A program made the translations under genes and the position numbers. From the IMG/VR virus record IMGVR_UViG_3300012924_000016, positions 1 to 36,697 of that record: a DNA stretch of 36,697 bases; one strand, given 5' to 3'. Shown piece after piece: positions 7,012-14,328 of this stretch. The first letter of the stretch is position 1. Every line of letters starts with the position of its first letter. The notes below the pieces were generated by a model that was given only the letters and a program-made list of their open reading frames with translations, did not search any database and was not told where the DNA came from. Source of the DNA: a virus.

Positions 7012-7632
7012 ATGGCAGAGCGTGCGCGTGCGAAGAAGAAGGCCGCCAAAGGAACTGGCCGGGTGCCCAGTCGAGGCACCGTGGCAACGTTGCCCAAGAG
7101 CGCCAAGGCGAAGGGCAAGAAGAAGCCCGACATCGGCCATAACAGTGGCATGCACAAGGTGCCCGATGAGGTCTATGACCGCCACCTGGCGAAGATCAAT
7201 TCGAGCGAGAAGTCCATGCAGAAGGCCAAAGCCGAATATGACCAGGCCCGCGGCGTCCACCAATCGGCGTTCAAGGCAGCCAAGAACGACGGCTGCAATA
7301 TCGACGCCATCCGCCTGGCGCGGAAGCTGGACAGCATGGACCACGGCGCCGTCGTCACCGACTATGCCGATGTCGGCCGCGTACTGAACCTGATGAAGTC
7401 GCCCCTGGGTTCTCAGCAGATGGATCTCTTCGGCTCCATCACCCCGCCTGAGCCGCCGGTGGATGCCGCGCTGCAGGGCCAGATGGCCGGCCGCAATGGC
7501 GAGCCCGCCCAGAACAACCCCCATACCCCGGGCACCGAGAATTTCACGATCTGGGCGGAGAATTGGGTCGCCGGCCAAGGCCAGCTCCAAGACGGCATCG
7601 GCAAGAGCGGCACCGACGCAACGAAGCACTGA
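7012..7632 (+). CDS. Hypothetical protein with IGHNSG motif, possibly GapR-like core
   Basis: 206 residues. The first 38 are very basic (AKKKAAKGTG, KAKGKKK) and lead into DIGHNSGMHKVP, a motif seen in many alphaproteobacterial phage proteins. Residues about 48-110 are helical (VYDRHLAKINSSEKSMQKAK, then NDGCNIDAIRLARKLD), resembling in spacing the DUF2312/GapR DNA-binding core, but this is only a hint. The C-terminal 70 residues are Gly/Pro/Gln-rich. GGAGCGGGGACC precedes the ATG. It lies directly before the RuvC-like gene (TGATG overlap), so a DNA-associated role fits. Confidence 0.7.
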   Translation: MAERARAKKKAAKGTGRVPSRGTVATLPKSAKAKGKKKPDIGHNSGMHKVPDEVYDRHLAKINSSEKSMQKAKAEYDQARGVHQSAFKAAKNDGCNIDAIRLARKLDSMDHGAVVTDYADVGRVLNLMKSPLGSQQMDLFGSITPPEPPVDAALQGQMAGRNGEPAQNNPHTPGTENFTIWAENWVAGQGQLQDGIGKSGTDATKH

Positions 7633-8135
7633 TGCCTTCGCTGCTTGCGCTGGATTGCTCGACGCACGTCGGCTGGAGCCTTTGGGCTTCAGCCGAGAAG
7701 CCGGTCAAATTCGGCACATGGCACGCCCCAAAGACTTGGGCGGTCGATGCCTATGGACGCCGGCTCAAAGCATTCCATGATTGGTTGTGCGATCATATCA
7801 CCCGGTATCAGCCGGACATGTTGGCCTTTGAAAGCCCTGTTCTTCCTCGAGCCGGCATGAAGGACATGAAGACCACCGAGGACACCATGCGGCTTCTGAT
7901 CGGGCTGGTAGCTGTGGCCGAATTGGTGGCGGAATTGCGCGGGCTGCGGTGCTTCGAGGTTCATGGCAGCACCGTCAAGGTAGCACTCGCCGGCACGTCG
8001 CGCTTCCCCAGCACAGAGAAGAACAGGATCATGGTGTCAGCAGCACATGCCCGCAACTTCATGGTGGCCGATGGACATCAAGCCGACTCCTGCGGCGTCG
8101 GTCTTGTGGTCTATGACATGCTGTCCGACTCTTAA
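7632..8135 (+). CDS. RuvC-like Holliday junction resolvase
   Basis: 167 residues from the ATG at 7632 (TGATG overlap with the preceding stop). It has the RNase H-like RuvC layout: beta strand with catalytic Asp in LLALDCSTHVGWSLW (D8), the second acidic residue in LAFESP at about 66, and the C-terminal GHQADSCGVGLVVYD at about 148-162 carrying the last Asp. RuvC resolves four-way junctions from recombination and replication. It lacks a RuvAB partner here and would act with the RecT/NinB system. Phage RuvC-like nucleases can also trim branched DNA before packaging. Confidence 0.8.
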   Translation: MPSLLALDCSTHVGWSLWASAEKPVKFGTWHAPKTWAVDAYGRRLKAFHDWLCDHITRYQPDMLAFESPVLPRAGMKDMKTTEDTMRLLIGLVAVAELVAELRGLRCFEVHGSTVKVALAGTSRFPSTEKNRIMVSAAHARNFMVADGHQADSCGVGLVVYDMLSDS

Positions 8136-8149
8136 AGAGGTGCGGGGGA

Positions 8150-9316
8150 ATGACAGTCAGAAATTTAACAGGCGAAGTCCGCGCGAAGTTGGCAGAGTTG
8201 CCGGACGAGAGCATCGACATCGTCGTGACATCGCCGCCTTACTGGGGTCTGCGTTCGTATTTGCCGGACGACCATCCCGACAAGCATATGGAGATCGGGC
8301 TCGAGCCGACGTTGGGCGCGCACTTGGATACCCTGGTGGCCGTCTTCCGCGAAATGCGCCGGGTGATGAAGCCCGATGCGCCGTTCTGGCTCAACTATGG
8401 CGACTGCTACGCCACCGCGCCCAACGGTCGATCGGCCGCGGCAACGAAGGCAGCAGGCAAGGACGACCGCACGTTCCGAGATAAACCGTTCTCGACGGTG
8501 GGGCCGATTTATCAAGTCGATGACTCTCCGAGAAACCAAAGCCGCCGCGGGCGCGCGGGAAACCTCGGGAATGGCGGAGTCAACGGCGCCGGAATCCCCA
8601 ACGGCCGCGTCGTCGCGGGCGGTTACCTGAAGTCCAAGGACCTGTGCCTGATCCCGTTCCGCCTCGCCATCGCCCTGCAGGAAGATGGCTGGTGGGTCCG
8701 CTCGCGCTGCATGTGGGGGAAGCCTAACGGCATGCCGGACAGCTCGGGAAAATACCGGCCGAGCGTGGCGCACGAGGAAATCTTCCTGCTCAGCAAGAGC
8801 GGTGATCTGTTCTACGACGCCGAGGCTGTGAGCGCACCGGTGAGCGGGTCGACGCATGCCCGCGTGTCCCATAACGTCGCGGCGCAGATTGGCAGCACCA
8901 GAGCCAACGGCGGCCGGAAGACCAACGACAATATGAAGGCCGTCGTCCGCAAGCGCGCGGCGCCCGGCAAGGGCATCAAGAACAACGAGAGCATGGACGA
9001 TGCGCTGTCGATCATGCCCGACACCCGCTACCTGCGCACCTACGAGCCCGAGGTCTGGCACATCGCAACTGCGGCCTATGCCGAGGCGCACTTCGCCACC
9101 TTCCCGCCCGCGCTGGTCGAACGCTGCCTGATGGCCGGATTGCCCAAAGGGCGCCGCTGCGTCGTGCTCGACCCTTTCGGCGGCGCCGGCACCGTCGGCC
9201 TAGTCGCCGATCGCATGGGCCACGACGCTATTCTGATCGATCTGAACCCCGATTATACCGTCATGGCGCGGCACCGCGTGAAGGATGATGCGCCTCTCTT
9301 TGTGGAGCTGGCCTAG
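8150..9316 (+). CDS. Beta-class DNA methyltransferase (N4-C or N6-A)
   Basis: 388 residues. The catalytic motif IV TSPPYWGLRSY is at 27-37 and the SAM-binding motif DPFGGAGTVGLVAD is at about 339-352, followed by DLNPDY. This order (IV before I) defines the beta class, and SPPY fits an N4-cytosine or N6-adenine enzyme. Residues about 95-160 and 220-290 hold variable, basic segments that probably recognise the target. No restriction endonuclease is adjacent, so it is probably an orphan enzyme that protects phage DNA or modifies regulatory sites. Target sequence cannot be read from the protein. Confidence 0.9.
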   Translation: MTVRNLTGEVRAKLAELPDESIDIVVTSPPYWGLRSYLPDDHPDKHMEIGLEPTLGAHLDTLVAVFREMRRVMKPDAPFWLNYGDCYATAPNGRSAAATKAAGKDDRTFRDKPFSTVGPIYQVDDSPRNQSRRGRAGNLGNGGVNGAGIPNGRVVAGGYLKSKDLCLIPFRLAIALQEDGWWVRSRCMWGKPNGMPDSSGKYRPSVAHEEIFLLSKSGDLFYDAEAVSAPVSGSTHARVSHNVAAQIGSTRANGGRKTNDNMKAVVRKRAAPGKGIKNNESMDDALSIMPDTRYLRTYEPEVWHIATAAYAEAHFATFPPALVERCLMAGLPKGRRCVVLDPFGGAGTVGLVADRMGHDAILIDLNPDYTVMARHRVKDDAPLFVELA

Positions 9317-9319
9317 GCC
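9310..9319. other. Palindrome at a convergent gene junction
   Basis: GGCCTAGGCC is a perfect 10-base palindrome that contains the methyltransferase TAG stop. The tail-fibre gene on the other strand ends with its own TAG at 9320-9322. There is no T-run and no loop, so it is not a terminator. Confidence 0.4.
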
Positions 9320-10642
9320 CTACTTCCGCACCCTGGTCCCAGATGCGCCATTGTAGGTCGCGACGTGGTTATCCTTGACCTCAGTGTTGCTGGGCGCCGG
9401 CACGTTGGCTGGCGCGTCCAAGATGAACTTGCTCAGACCCGAGCTCGGCAGACCGAAGTTGTTCACAGGGATATCCCCCGTGGACATCTCGTTGGCGTAG
9501 ATCACCGTCCCATAGCCGGGGCCGTCCAACTTGAAGAGGCTCTGGCCTGTGTTCTCGCCATTGTTGAAGGCGCCCACCCGGAGCCCCTGCGGCGCATAGA
9601 TGCCGTACTGACTGTTCTGGATGAACGAGCCCATGATGATGTTGTGGCTGTAGCCGGTGTTGATTCCGGACCCGCCGTTGCGGCTCATGTTCGGAGCGAT
9701 GCCGAAGACGTTGGACATGATCGCCCCGCCTAGGCTCTGGGCCAGCATGCCGTCCTTGCGCATGTTTTCGGCGTGCAGGTTGATGTGGCTGAACTCAAAC
9801 ACCGCGCCTTCAAAAATGAAACCGTATTCGGCATAGCTCGTGTAGATGTTCTGGAGGGTCGGCTTGTAGATATCCATGGCCGTGCCGCCTTGGGCCCGGA
9901 TGCGGAGGCAGGCGCCGGCCGGGGGCCGATCATAGCCGCCGCCGTACAGTTGGAAGTTCATCAGGACGAAACCGCGGTTGGCAACGCCGGTCACGCCTTC
10001 AAAGCGGAACATGTCCTGACCGCCGGCGCCCACCCAGTTGATCTGCGCCCAACTGCCGTCGATGCCCCACACCTCGCCGCCGTGTTCGGTCTGGCGGAAG
10101 ACGATGGTCTGGTCGATGTCGATCACCGTGCCAGGCGCCAGCGTGATCACCGTCCGGGTCGATGCTGCGGCATTGGCCAGCGCCTGCAACTGTGGCGTGG
10201 TCGTGGGCTTAGGCAACATGCCGCCCATAATGTTGATCACCGTTCCCCCGCCGCCCGTGCCGGGGACGCCTTGGATGCCCTGATCGCCCTTGTCCCCCTT
10301 CGGACCAGCCGCTCCGGTAGCTCCGGGCGCGCCCTGAATGCCTTGCAGCCCCGCGTGGCCCTGAGCCCCCGCCGGTCCCGTCGGCCCCTGTGGGCCCGTT
10401 CCTGAGCCGCCAGTGCCGCTTCCTGCCGGACCCTGCGGTCCCTGTGGCCCGGTCACTCCCTGTGGACCCTGCGGACCGGGAGGTCCCTGCGTGCCGCCGC
10501 CGGGCGGCGGCTCTACCTCGGGCGAGTCCACCGTGTAGGTCCCCAGATCATCCCATCCGTCTCCCCGCAGAAAGAACAACATCGACGCCGTTTCCGTGTT
10601 CAGCACCGTCTTGCCGTTGATGATCAGCTTGACAGTGGTCAT
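9320..10642 (-). CDS. Tail fibre/spike with collagen-like repeat and beta-helix domain
   Basis: 440 residues. Residues 1-45 are a small N-terminal domain, probably for virion attachment. From about 50 to 132 runs a Gly-X-Y collagen-like repeat with GPQGPQG and [10 protein letters not shown] units, interrupted by a short GSGTGGSG segment. The remainder, about 140-440, is rich in Gly, Asn, Ile and Phe with the repeating short-strand texture of a right-handed parallel beta-helix, as in phage tailspikes and pectate-lyase folds. Collagen-like stalks in phage fibres form trimers. It is the only leftward gene among rightward ones, and AGGAGCTACGCCG precedes the ATG. Likely role: receptor binding or glycan depolymerisation. 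Confidence 0.8.
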   Translation of the reverse strand: MTTVKLIINGKTVLNTETASMLFFLRGDGWDDLGTYTVDSPEVEPPPGGGTQGPPGPQGPQGVTGPQGPQGPAGSGTGGSGTGPQGPTGPAGAQGHAGLQGIQGAPGATGAAGPKGDKGDQGIQGVPGTGGGGTVINIMGGMLPKPTTTPQLQALANAAASTRTVITLAPGTVIDIDQTIVFRQTEHGGEVWGIDGSWAQINWVGAGGQDMFRFEGVTGVANRGFVLMNFQLYGGGYDRPPAGACLRIRAQGGTAMDIYKPTLQNIYTSYAEYGFIFEGAVFEFSHINLHAENMRKDGMLAQSLGGAIMSNVFGIAPNMSRNGGSGINTGYSHNIIMGSFIQNSQYGIYAPQGLRVGAFNNGENTGQSLFKLDGPGYGTVIYANEMSTGDIPVNNFGLPSSGLSKFILDAPANVPAPSNTEVKDNHVATYNGASGTRVRK

Positions 10643-10726
10643 CGGCGTAGCTCCTCGTTGGGGGCCTCACTATAACCTGTGCATGGCTCGGTGAATATCG
10701 GGGACAACCGACCAGGCACGAGGCCG

Positions 10727-10755
10727 TTGCGCGACCGAAGCAATAAGCATATTAT
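10727..10755 (+). promoter_or_regulatory. Rightward promoter candidate
   Basis: TTGCGC at 10727-10732 and TATTAT at 10750-10755 are 17 bases apart. The -10 is strong (five of six), the -35 is weak. A transcript would start near 10762 and immediately enter the hairpin series. It is the only reasonable rightward promoter I see for the genes from 10984 onward. Confidence 0.4.
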
Positions 10756-10761
10756 TGAAAC

Positions 10762-10980
10762 AACAAACGGCCCCCGCGAGGGAGCCGTCTGAGTGCTGAA
10801 GGACCTTGACGGGTCCAGAAAGCAGTTGGGATGTAGCCGCATCCCGTGGAGCGAAGATAATCGCTCCCGGTGTCCGAGACAACCCAATCCGTCTGTTGGT
10901 TATTTGCGTCCGGCTATCTTTACCGAGGTGAAAGCCCTCGGGTTTGTCGGCCTTCCAGTGGTTGCCGTCCTGCACGCTGG
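10762..10980 (+). ncRNA. Candidate structured leader or small RNA (serial hairpins)
   Basis: This non-coding stretch holds consecutive helices: 10767-10775 with 10780-10788 (one mismatch), 10801-10806 with 10811-10816, 10827-10833 with 10840-10846, 10848-10854 with 10861-10867 (seven perfect pairs), a small 10871-10881 stem that competes with 10881-10887/10896-10901, a two-part stem 10910-10914/10946-10950 enclosing 10923-10928/10936-10941, and 10955-10960/10975-10980. Four of these gain a U-G pair only on the plus strand, favouring rightward transcription. The rest of the gap, 10643-10726, holds only the tail-fibre ribosome site. No known RNA family is recognised. Confidence 0.4.
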
Positions 10981-10983
10981 ATT

Positions 10984-11163
10984 ATGCCATGGGGAGCGGG
11001 GATCTTCGGGTTCTGGGCCTACGGGCTTCCATGGGAGAAGTGGCGCAAGTGGATCATGAGGGGCCTGCGGGTTGGGTGCCATGCCTTATCCACAGTCAGC
11101 TTGGGTTGCGGGCAATCACTAAATGCCCCGCTCCCAAGAAATCAATCATGGTCAGATTCATGA
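10984..11163 (+). CDS. Possible small Trp-rich membrane-active protein (59 aa)
   Basis: Frame from the ATG at 10984, 4 bases after the last leader helix, to a TGA that overlaps the next ATG as ATGA, the pattern used throughout this genome. The product starts MPWGAGIFGFWAYGLPWEKW and continues RKWIMRGLRVG: a Trp-rich hydrophobic, then basic, amphipathic stretch. No clear ribosome site precedes it, so translation would depend on the leader. Composition could be a by-product of G-rich DNA; a 10-bp helix between 10992-11001 and 11126-11135 also spans it. Uncertain. Confidence 0.35.
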   Translation: MPWGAGIFGFWAYGLPWEKWRKWIMRGLRVGCHALSTVSLGCGQSLNAPLPRNQSWSDS

Positions 11164-11555
11164 GCATCCTCTCTTGGATAGAGAGGATGCGGGCGGGAGC
11201 AATTGAAATGGGCAGGTTTCATCGCAAGATAAGGATACTGGCGAAAACCGAATGGCCGGTATTTGTGCGAATGCACGAGACGGATAATCCCATACCTGTT
11301 GACCCGCGCTCGTTTTATCCGTGGGCATTGGCTCAACCAAAGCCAGAGCGGTACAGGCTGTTCGCTGTGTTTCGGGAGTTCGTCATGTCCGAGCGATACT
11401 CGCGAACGGTGATGGCGGAAGGCGCGTATTACCATAGCCTTGATGGAGTCGTGACGCGCCCGGTGCCTGATGTATCGATCAAGAATGCGCGTCGGAACAT
11501 CGAAAATATCGACCAGTTTCGCGCAAGCAGGCCACTTGGAGGGAGCCATGGCTAA
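11160..11555 (+). CDS. Hypothetical phage protein (131 aa)
   Basis: The main body (VFVRMHETDNPIPVDPRSFYPW, then FREFVMSERYSRTVMAEGAYY) looks like a genuine compact protein with two helices and a conserved-looking aromatic core. Start choice is uncertain: the ATG at 11160 overlaps the upstream stop as ATGA, while the ATG at 11208 has GGGAG eight bases upstream; 11148 is also in frame. No family recognised. It ends 8 bases inside the next gene. Confidence 0.65.
   Translation: MSILSWIERMRAGAIEMGRFHRKIRILAKTEWPVFVRMHETDNPIPVDPRSFYPWALAQPKPERYRLFAVFREFVMSERYSRTVMAEGAYYHSLDGVVTRPVPDVSIKNARRNIENIDQFRASRPLGGSHG
11164..11190. other. Perfect 10-bp hairpin near a gene start
   Basis: GCATCCTCTC at 11164-11173 pairs exactly with GAGAGGATGC at 11181-11190 around a 7-base loop. 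It begins right after the ATGA overlap at 11160-11163 and ends 4 bases before a GGGAG ribosome site for the ATG at 11208. No T-run on either strand. It could hide or separate alternative translation starts. Confidence 0.6.
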
Positions 11556-11985
11556 AAACGAGAAGACGAGCGCGCGCGTTGCGAAGATCGCGGCCAAGGT
11601 ACTGGCGGTGGACATCAATCAGTTTCCCGATCAACCGCACTCGCCGATCAATCCGGCGCATGTGGATGTCATGGTGCTAATTGGGCAGTCGCATTCGACG
11701 GGCTTGAAGTGGTCCGACATCCGCGCACTCGCCGCCTCGGCGCTCACCCAGACGCCGGACAAGCGCGATATCGAAGCCGCTCGAAAGTATCTCTACAACG
11801 ACCTCGGATTCGATCCGCGCGACGGCGGAAAGGTTGGTCGAGCGACGCACAACGCAATGGGCGATCGCATCAAGCCGAGGAAGATTCTGCCGCCCAAGGC
11901 CAAGTGTGTCTTGTCGGCGCGCATCAAGTCGAAGCGCCCGAGCTCATGGCCGCCATCGGCTAAACCGGGAAGGAACTCACCGTGA
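11548..11985 (+). CDS. Hypothetical basic protein (145 aa)
   Basis: The ATG at 11548 follows GGAGGGAGCC. The N-terminus is basic (MAKNEKTSARVAKIAAKVL), the middle contains VDVMVLIGQSHSTGLKWSDI and ALTQTPDKRDIEAARKYLYN, and the C-terminus is Lys/Pro/Ser-rich. The second half has the texture of a helical DNA-binding or scaffold protein but no motif is diagnostic. It overlaps both neighbours slightly. Confidence 0.7.
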   Translation: MAKNEKTSARVAKIAAKVLAVDINQFPDQPHSPINPAHVDVMVLIGQSHSTGLKWSDIRALAASALTQTPDKRDIEAARKYLYNDLGFDPRDGGKVGRATHNAMGDRIKPRKILPPKAKCVLSARIKSKRPSSWPPSAKPGRNSP

Positions 11986-12191
11986 CGCCCTATGATCTGA
12001 TCGACATAGAGGTTTGGCTCCATCATGAAAGTCACGCAGGAAACGAGAACGCCGGCGCCTATCTGGTGTCCACGGATCACAAACACAAAACCTGGGTGCC
12101 CAAAGTGGCCTGCCAGTTGGAACTGACCAATGGCAACCGTGGTACGCTCACTCTGACAGAAAACTTGGCGGTCGAGCGAGGTTTGGTGTGA
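11982..12191 (+). CDS. Hypothetical small protein (69 aa)
   Basis: GTG start at 11982, overlapping the upstream stop as GTGA, with GGGAAGGAA upstream. The product begins MTPYDLIDIEVWLHHES and appears beta-rich (AYLVSTDHKHKTWVPKVAC, then LTLTENLAVERGL). No family recognised. It ends in a TGATG overlap with the replication-like gene. Confidence 0.7.
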   Translation: MTPYDLIDIEVWLHHESHAGNENAGAYLVSTDHKHKTWVPKVACQLELTNGNRGTLTLTENLAVERGLV

Positions 12192-13072
12192 TGGCCAAGA
12201 ATGCCCCAACACTATTTGCCGATGAAGAACTGGCCCCAATGCCGGAAAAGCTCTGCACCGATGCCCTGGCGGTGTGGAACGAGATTGCACCGGGCGCCAG
12301 TTGGCCAGAAGCCCGGTTCCTGACGCAATCCCGGCGGACGGCGATGCGGAGGGCCATAAAAGACTATGGCGGCTTGGTGGGCTGGAAAGAGCACTTAGCG
12401 AGGGCCGCGACCAGCGACTTCCTGACCGGGAAATCCCCCCGCGGCGAGCAGCACAAGGACTGGCGCCCCGATCTGGACTGGTTCTTGAAACCGGCCAATG
12501 TGGTGAAAATCCTTGAAAACAAATTCAGCGGCAAAGGACCGGCCAAATCGTCGGTATTCGCGAACGCCAAGCCGCAGGGCATCGACTGGCGCGGGACGCT
12601 CGAAAGGTACAAGCCTCGAGGCTTCTGGCACAAGGACACGATGGGGCCGCGGCCAGAAGAGTCAGGCCCGCACAAGGTCCCAGCCGATATGATCGAGGCG
12701 TGGCGAAAGAAGCATGGCATCACGGGCGTGCAGGCCCCGACTGAGACCCGCGAGCAGCGGCTGGCGGCGTCGATCGCCACGTTCCGCCGTCTAGGGGATT
12801 ACGCGCGGGCAAATGCGGCAGAGGAGCAACTGGCGGCGCTCCAGGGACGGCCGCCCGAGCTGGTCCCAGCTCCCGACGCTCGCAACCCTGATGTAGTACC
12901 TCCCAAGATGCCGTCTAATAAGGGTTATTCTGGCCACACTGCCAAAAACGGCGGAAATTATTCCAAATCTATGCAGCGATCCGAGGCCGAGATAACCCGC
13001 GCCATGGCCGCCGCTCAGGACGCGGCGTGGGAAGATATACCCGAGGGCGAAAACTACGGGCGCGACGAGTGA
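12191..13072 (+). CDS. Putative phage replication protein (helicase-loader-like)
   Basis: 293 residues from the ATG at 12191. Residues about 20-110 resemble the C-terminal module of phage replication/primosomal proteins: LAVWNEIAPGASWPEARFLT, SRRTAMRRAIKDYGGLVGW, a short helix, then SDFLTGKSP and KDWRPDLDWFLKPANVVKIL. In such proteins this follows a winged-helix domain; here the winged helix is missing and a 180-residue, charged and partly disordered tail follows. The tail has a helical TREQRLAASIATFRRLGDY segment and ends acidic. A role in recruiting the host helicase is likely but inferred from the short motif pattern. No helicase gene is in the window. Confidence 0.55.
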   Translation: MAKNAPTLFADEELAPMPEKLCTDALAVWNEIAPGASWPEARFLTQSRRTAMRRAIKDYGGLVGWKEHLARAATSDFLTGKSPRGEQHKDWRPDLDWFLKPANVVKILENKFSGKGPAKSSVFANAKPQGIDWRGTLERYKPRGFWHKDTMGPRPEESGPHKVPADMIEAWRKKHGITGVQAPTETREQRLAASIATFRRLGDYARANAAEEQLAALQGRPPELVPAPDARNPDVVPPKMPSNKGYSGHTAKNGGNYSKSMQRSEAEITRAMAAAQDAAWEDIPEGENYGRDE

Positions 13073-13698
13073 AGCCGCTGGATCGCTCGATGTTTCAAGC
13101 CTACCGAATTAGCAGCCTGATCGACGGCAAGGTGTATATCGGCATCACGTCGCGCTCGCTAAAGGCGAGGTGGGCCGAGCATCTCTATGAATCGCGTCGG
13201 AATCGTTCTCGGATGACGGTAACTTGGGCGATCGCCAAGCACGGCGCCGACAATTTCCGCATTGAGCCGATTTGTTGCGCGCGCTCATGGGATGACATAT
13301 GCGCAGCCGAACAGGCGCTCATCGAGCAACATGGCTGCACCGCGCCCGCTGGTTACAATCTGCGGAAAGGCGGCGATGGTGCCTTCGGCCGCAAGCCAAC
13401 TGCCGAGGCCATAGAGCGATCGGCAGCAAAGCACCGTGGCCTTCCGTGCCATCCCAACACGCGATCTGCATCGTCGCGCACTCACAAGGGCGTCAAGAAA
13501 TCCCCTGCGCATCGTGCTCGGATTGCTGCGGCCAGGCGAGGCATAGCCAGGAGCGAAGAGACTAAGGAAAAGCTGCGAGCCTATTGGGCCGCACGTAGGG
13601 CTGCGGGCGAGTTCAAAACGGCCAAGCCATACGCTCACGCCAAAATCCCGCTAGCGCTCAGCCAACATATCGCAGCGACCTACCGGCCGCGCTTCTAG
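13069..13698 (+). CDS. GIY-YIG homing endonuclease with NUMOD3-like repeats
   Basis: 209 residues from a GTG at 13069 that overlaps the upstream stop as GTGA; an ATG at 13090 is an alternative. The GIY-YIG core is clear: AYRISSLIDGKVYIGITS at 11-28, catalytic-type Arg in SLKARWAEH at about 34, and the metal-binding Glu in AEQALIEQHG near 81. NLRKGGDGAFGRKPTAEA and later KGVKKSPAHRARIAAARRG and RSEETKEKLR are NUMOD3-type DNA-binding modules. Such free-standing enzymes cut a target in related phages and spread by repair. Its stop shares CTAG with the convergent gene. Confidence 0.9.
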   Translation: MKPLDRSMFQAYRISSLIDGKVYIGITSRSLKARWAEHLYESRRNRSRMTVTWAIAKHGADNFRIEPICCARSWDDICAAEQALIEQHGCTAPAGYNLRKGGDGAFGRKPTAEAIERSAAKHRGLPCHPNTRSASSRTHKGVKKSPAHRARIAAARRGIARSEETKEKLRAYWAARRAAGEFKTAKPYAHAKIPLALSQHIAATYRPRF

Positions 13699-14018
13699 GA
13701 CCAGATACTATCCGCCAGATTATTCAGCCGCCGGGCTTCGGCGCGCACGAGCTCGGCGACTTCGACCATCACGGATTCGGGCAGGAGATTGTAGCCCGTC
13801 TCCCATCGCCGGATGTTGCGCCTGGTGACCTTGAGTGCGACCGCCATTTGGTTGTGCCATTCTTCGCCGAAGATGGCACGCCCGGCGATGGCGAACAGGG
13901 CGCGGCGGCCGTTGTTGTTGAGGCGAACCGACGTGTCCTTGGGAATGACCATGATCTCCAGATGATCCGGCGTGTTGTCGAGCGGATCACCATAGGTGTG
14001 GTGCACAACTTTCGTCAC
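13695..14018 (-). CDS. HTH (XRE-like) protein with HNH-like N-terminal stretch
   Basis: 107 residues from a GTG at 14018 overlapping the upstream stop as GTGA; longer frames run through that gene. Residues 1-32 (TKVVHHTYGDPLDNTPDHL) resemble the start of an HNH-type fold but lack the rest. Residues about 40-95 form a Cro/CI-type helix-turn-helix: GRRALFAIAGRAIFGEEWHN, QMAVALKVTRRNIRRWETGY, LLPESVMVEVAELV. It probably binds DNA and may act on the divergent promoter at 14702-14829. It is the last gene of the short leftward operon. Confidence 0.7.
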   Translation of the reverse strand: MTKVVHHTYGDPLDNTPDHLEIMVIPKDTSVRLNNNGRRALFAIAGRAIFGEEWHNQMAVALKVTRRNIRRWETGYNLLPESVMVEVAELVRAEARRLNNLADSIWS

Positions 14019-14104
14019 AGCGCAGCCCAAGTGAGCGCCGTCCAGAAAGCCACCGATATCAGGCACACGATGAGAACCGTGAAGTAATTGCCCGGATATC
14101 CCAT
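14015..14104 (-). CDS. Small membrane protein (29 aa)
   Basis: The ATG at 14104 lies 7 bases after GGAG; an ATG at 14110 that overlaps the upstream stop is in frame. The product is MGYPGNYF, then one hydrophobic helix TVLIVCLISVAFWTALTW. Single-pass small membrane protein of unknown role. It overlaps the HTH gene by 4 bases, so the two are probably co-translated. Confidence 0.6.
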   Translation of the reverse strand: MGYPGNYFTVLIVCLISVAFWTALTWAAL

Positions 14105-14106
14105 GG

Positions 14107-14328
14107 TCATTCTCCCAACCCTGCGGCTTCGGCCTGGGCAAGCGCCTTCTGAGCGGCATCCTGCGCGATGAGCAGGCTCGCGAAGTTGGGAGGCTGACCA
14201 GTGACACGCCAATCTGCGATCAACGCGACGTAATTGGTCAGCGCGGCACGCATAGCGCGGGCTGCAGCCTCCGCTGCGTCTAGCTTGTGGGCTAGTTCCA
14301 GCATGTAGGCGTCATTTCCATTTCTCAT
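14107..14328 (-). CDS. Ala-rich helical hypothetical protein (73 aa)
   Basis: The ATG at 14328 overlaps the upstream TGA as ATGA. The product begins MRNGNDAYMLELAHKLD and is mostly helical and Ala-rich, with ALTNYVALIADWR and LLIAQDAAQKALAQAEA. A longer frame to 14538 covers the upstream genes and has unnatural composition, so it is rejected. Function unknown. Confidence 0.65.
   Translation of the reverse strand: MRNGNDAYMLELAHKLDAAEAAARAMRAALTNYVALIADWRVTGQPPNFASLLIAQDAAQKALAQAEAAGLGE

Noticed and set aside
10266-10500. CRISPR-like or tandem DNA repeat
   Set aside because: The repetition is the Gly-X-Y codon pattern of the collagen-like stalk; there are no spacers and no constant repeat unit.
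10767-10788. Intrinsic terminator for a leftward transcript
   Set aside because: On the minus strand the stem is followed by TTTGTTGTTT, which looks like a terminator, but there is no leftward gene or promoter upstream to terminate. Kept only as the first helix of the rightward element; the alternative remains possible.
10670-10975. Leftward 101-codon frame across the hairpin region
   Set aside because: No ribosome site or promoter, unnatural order of residues, and it covers the perfect hairpins; its end would run to the tail-fibre ribosome site.
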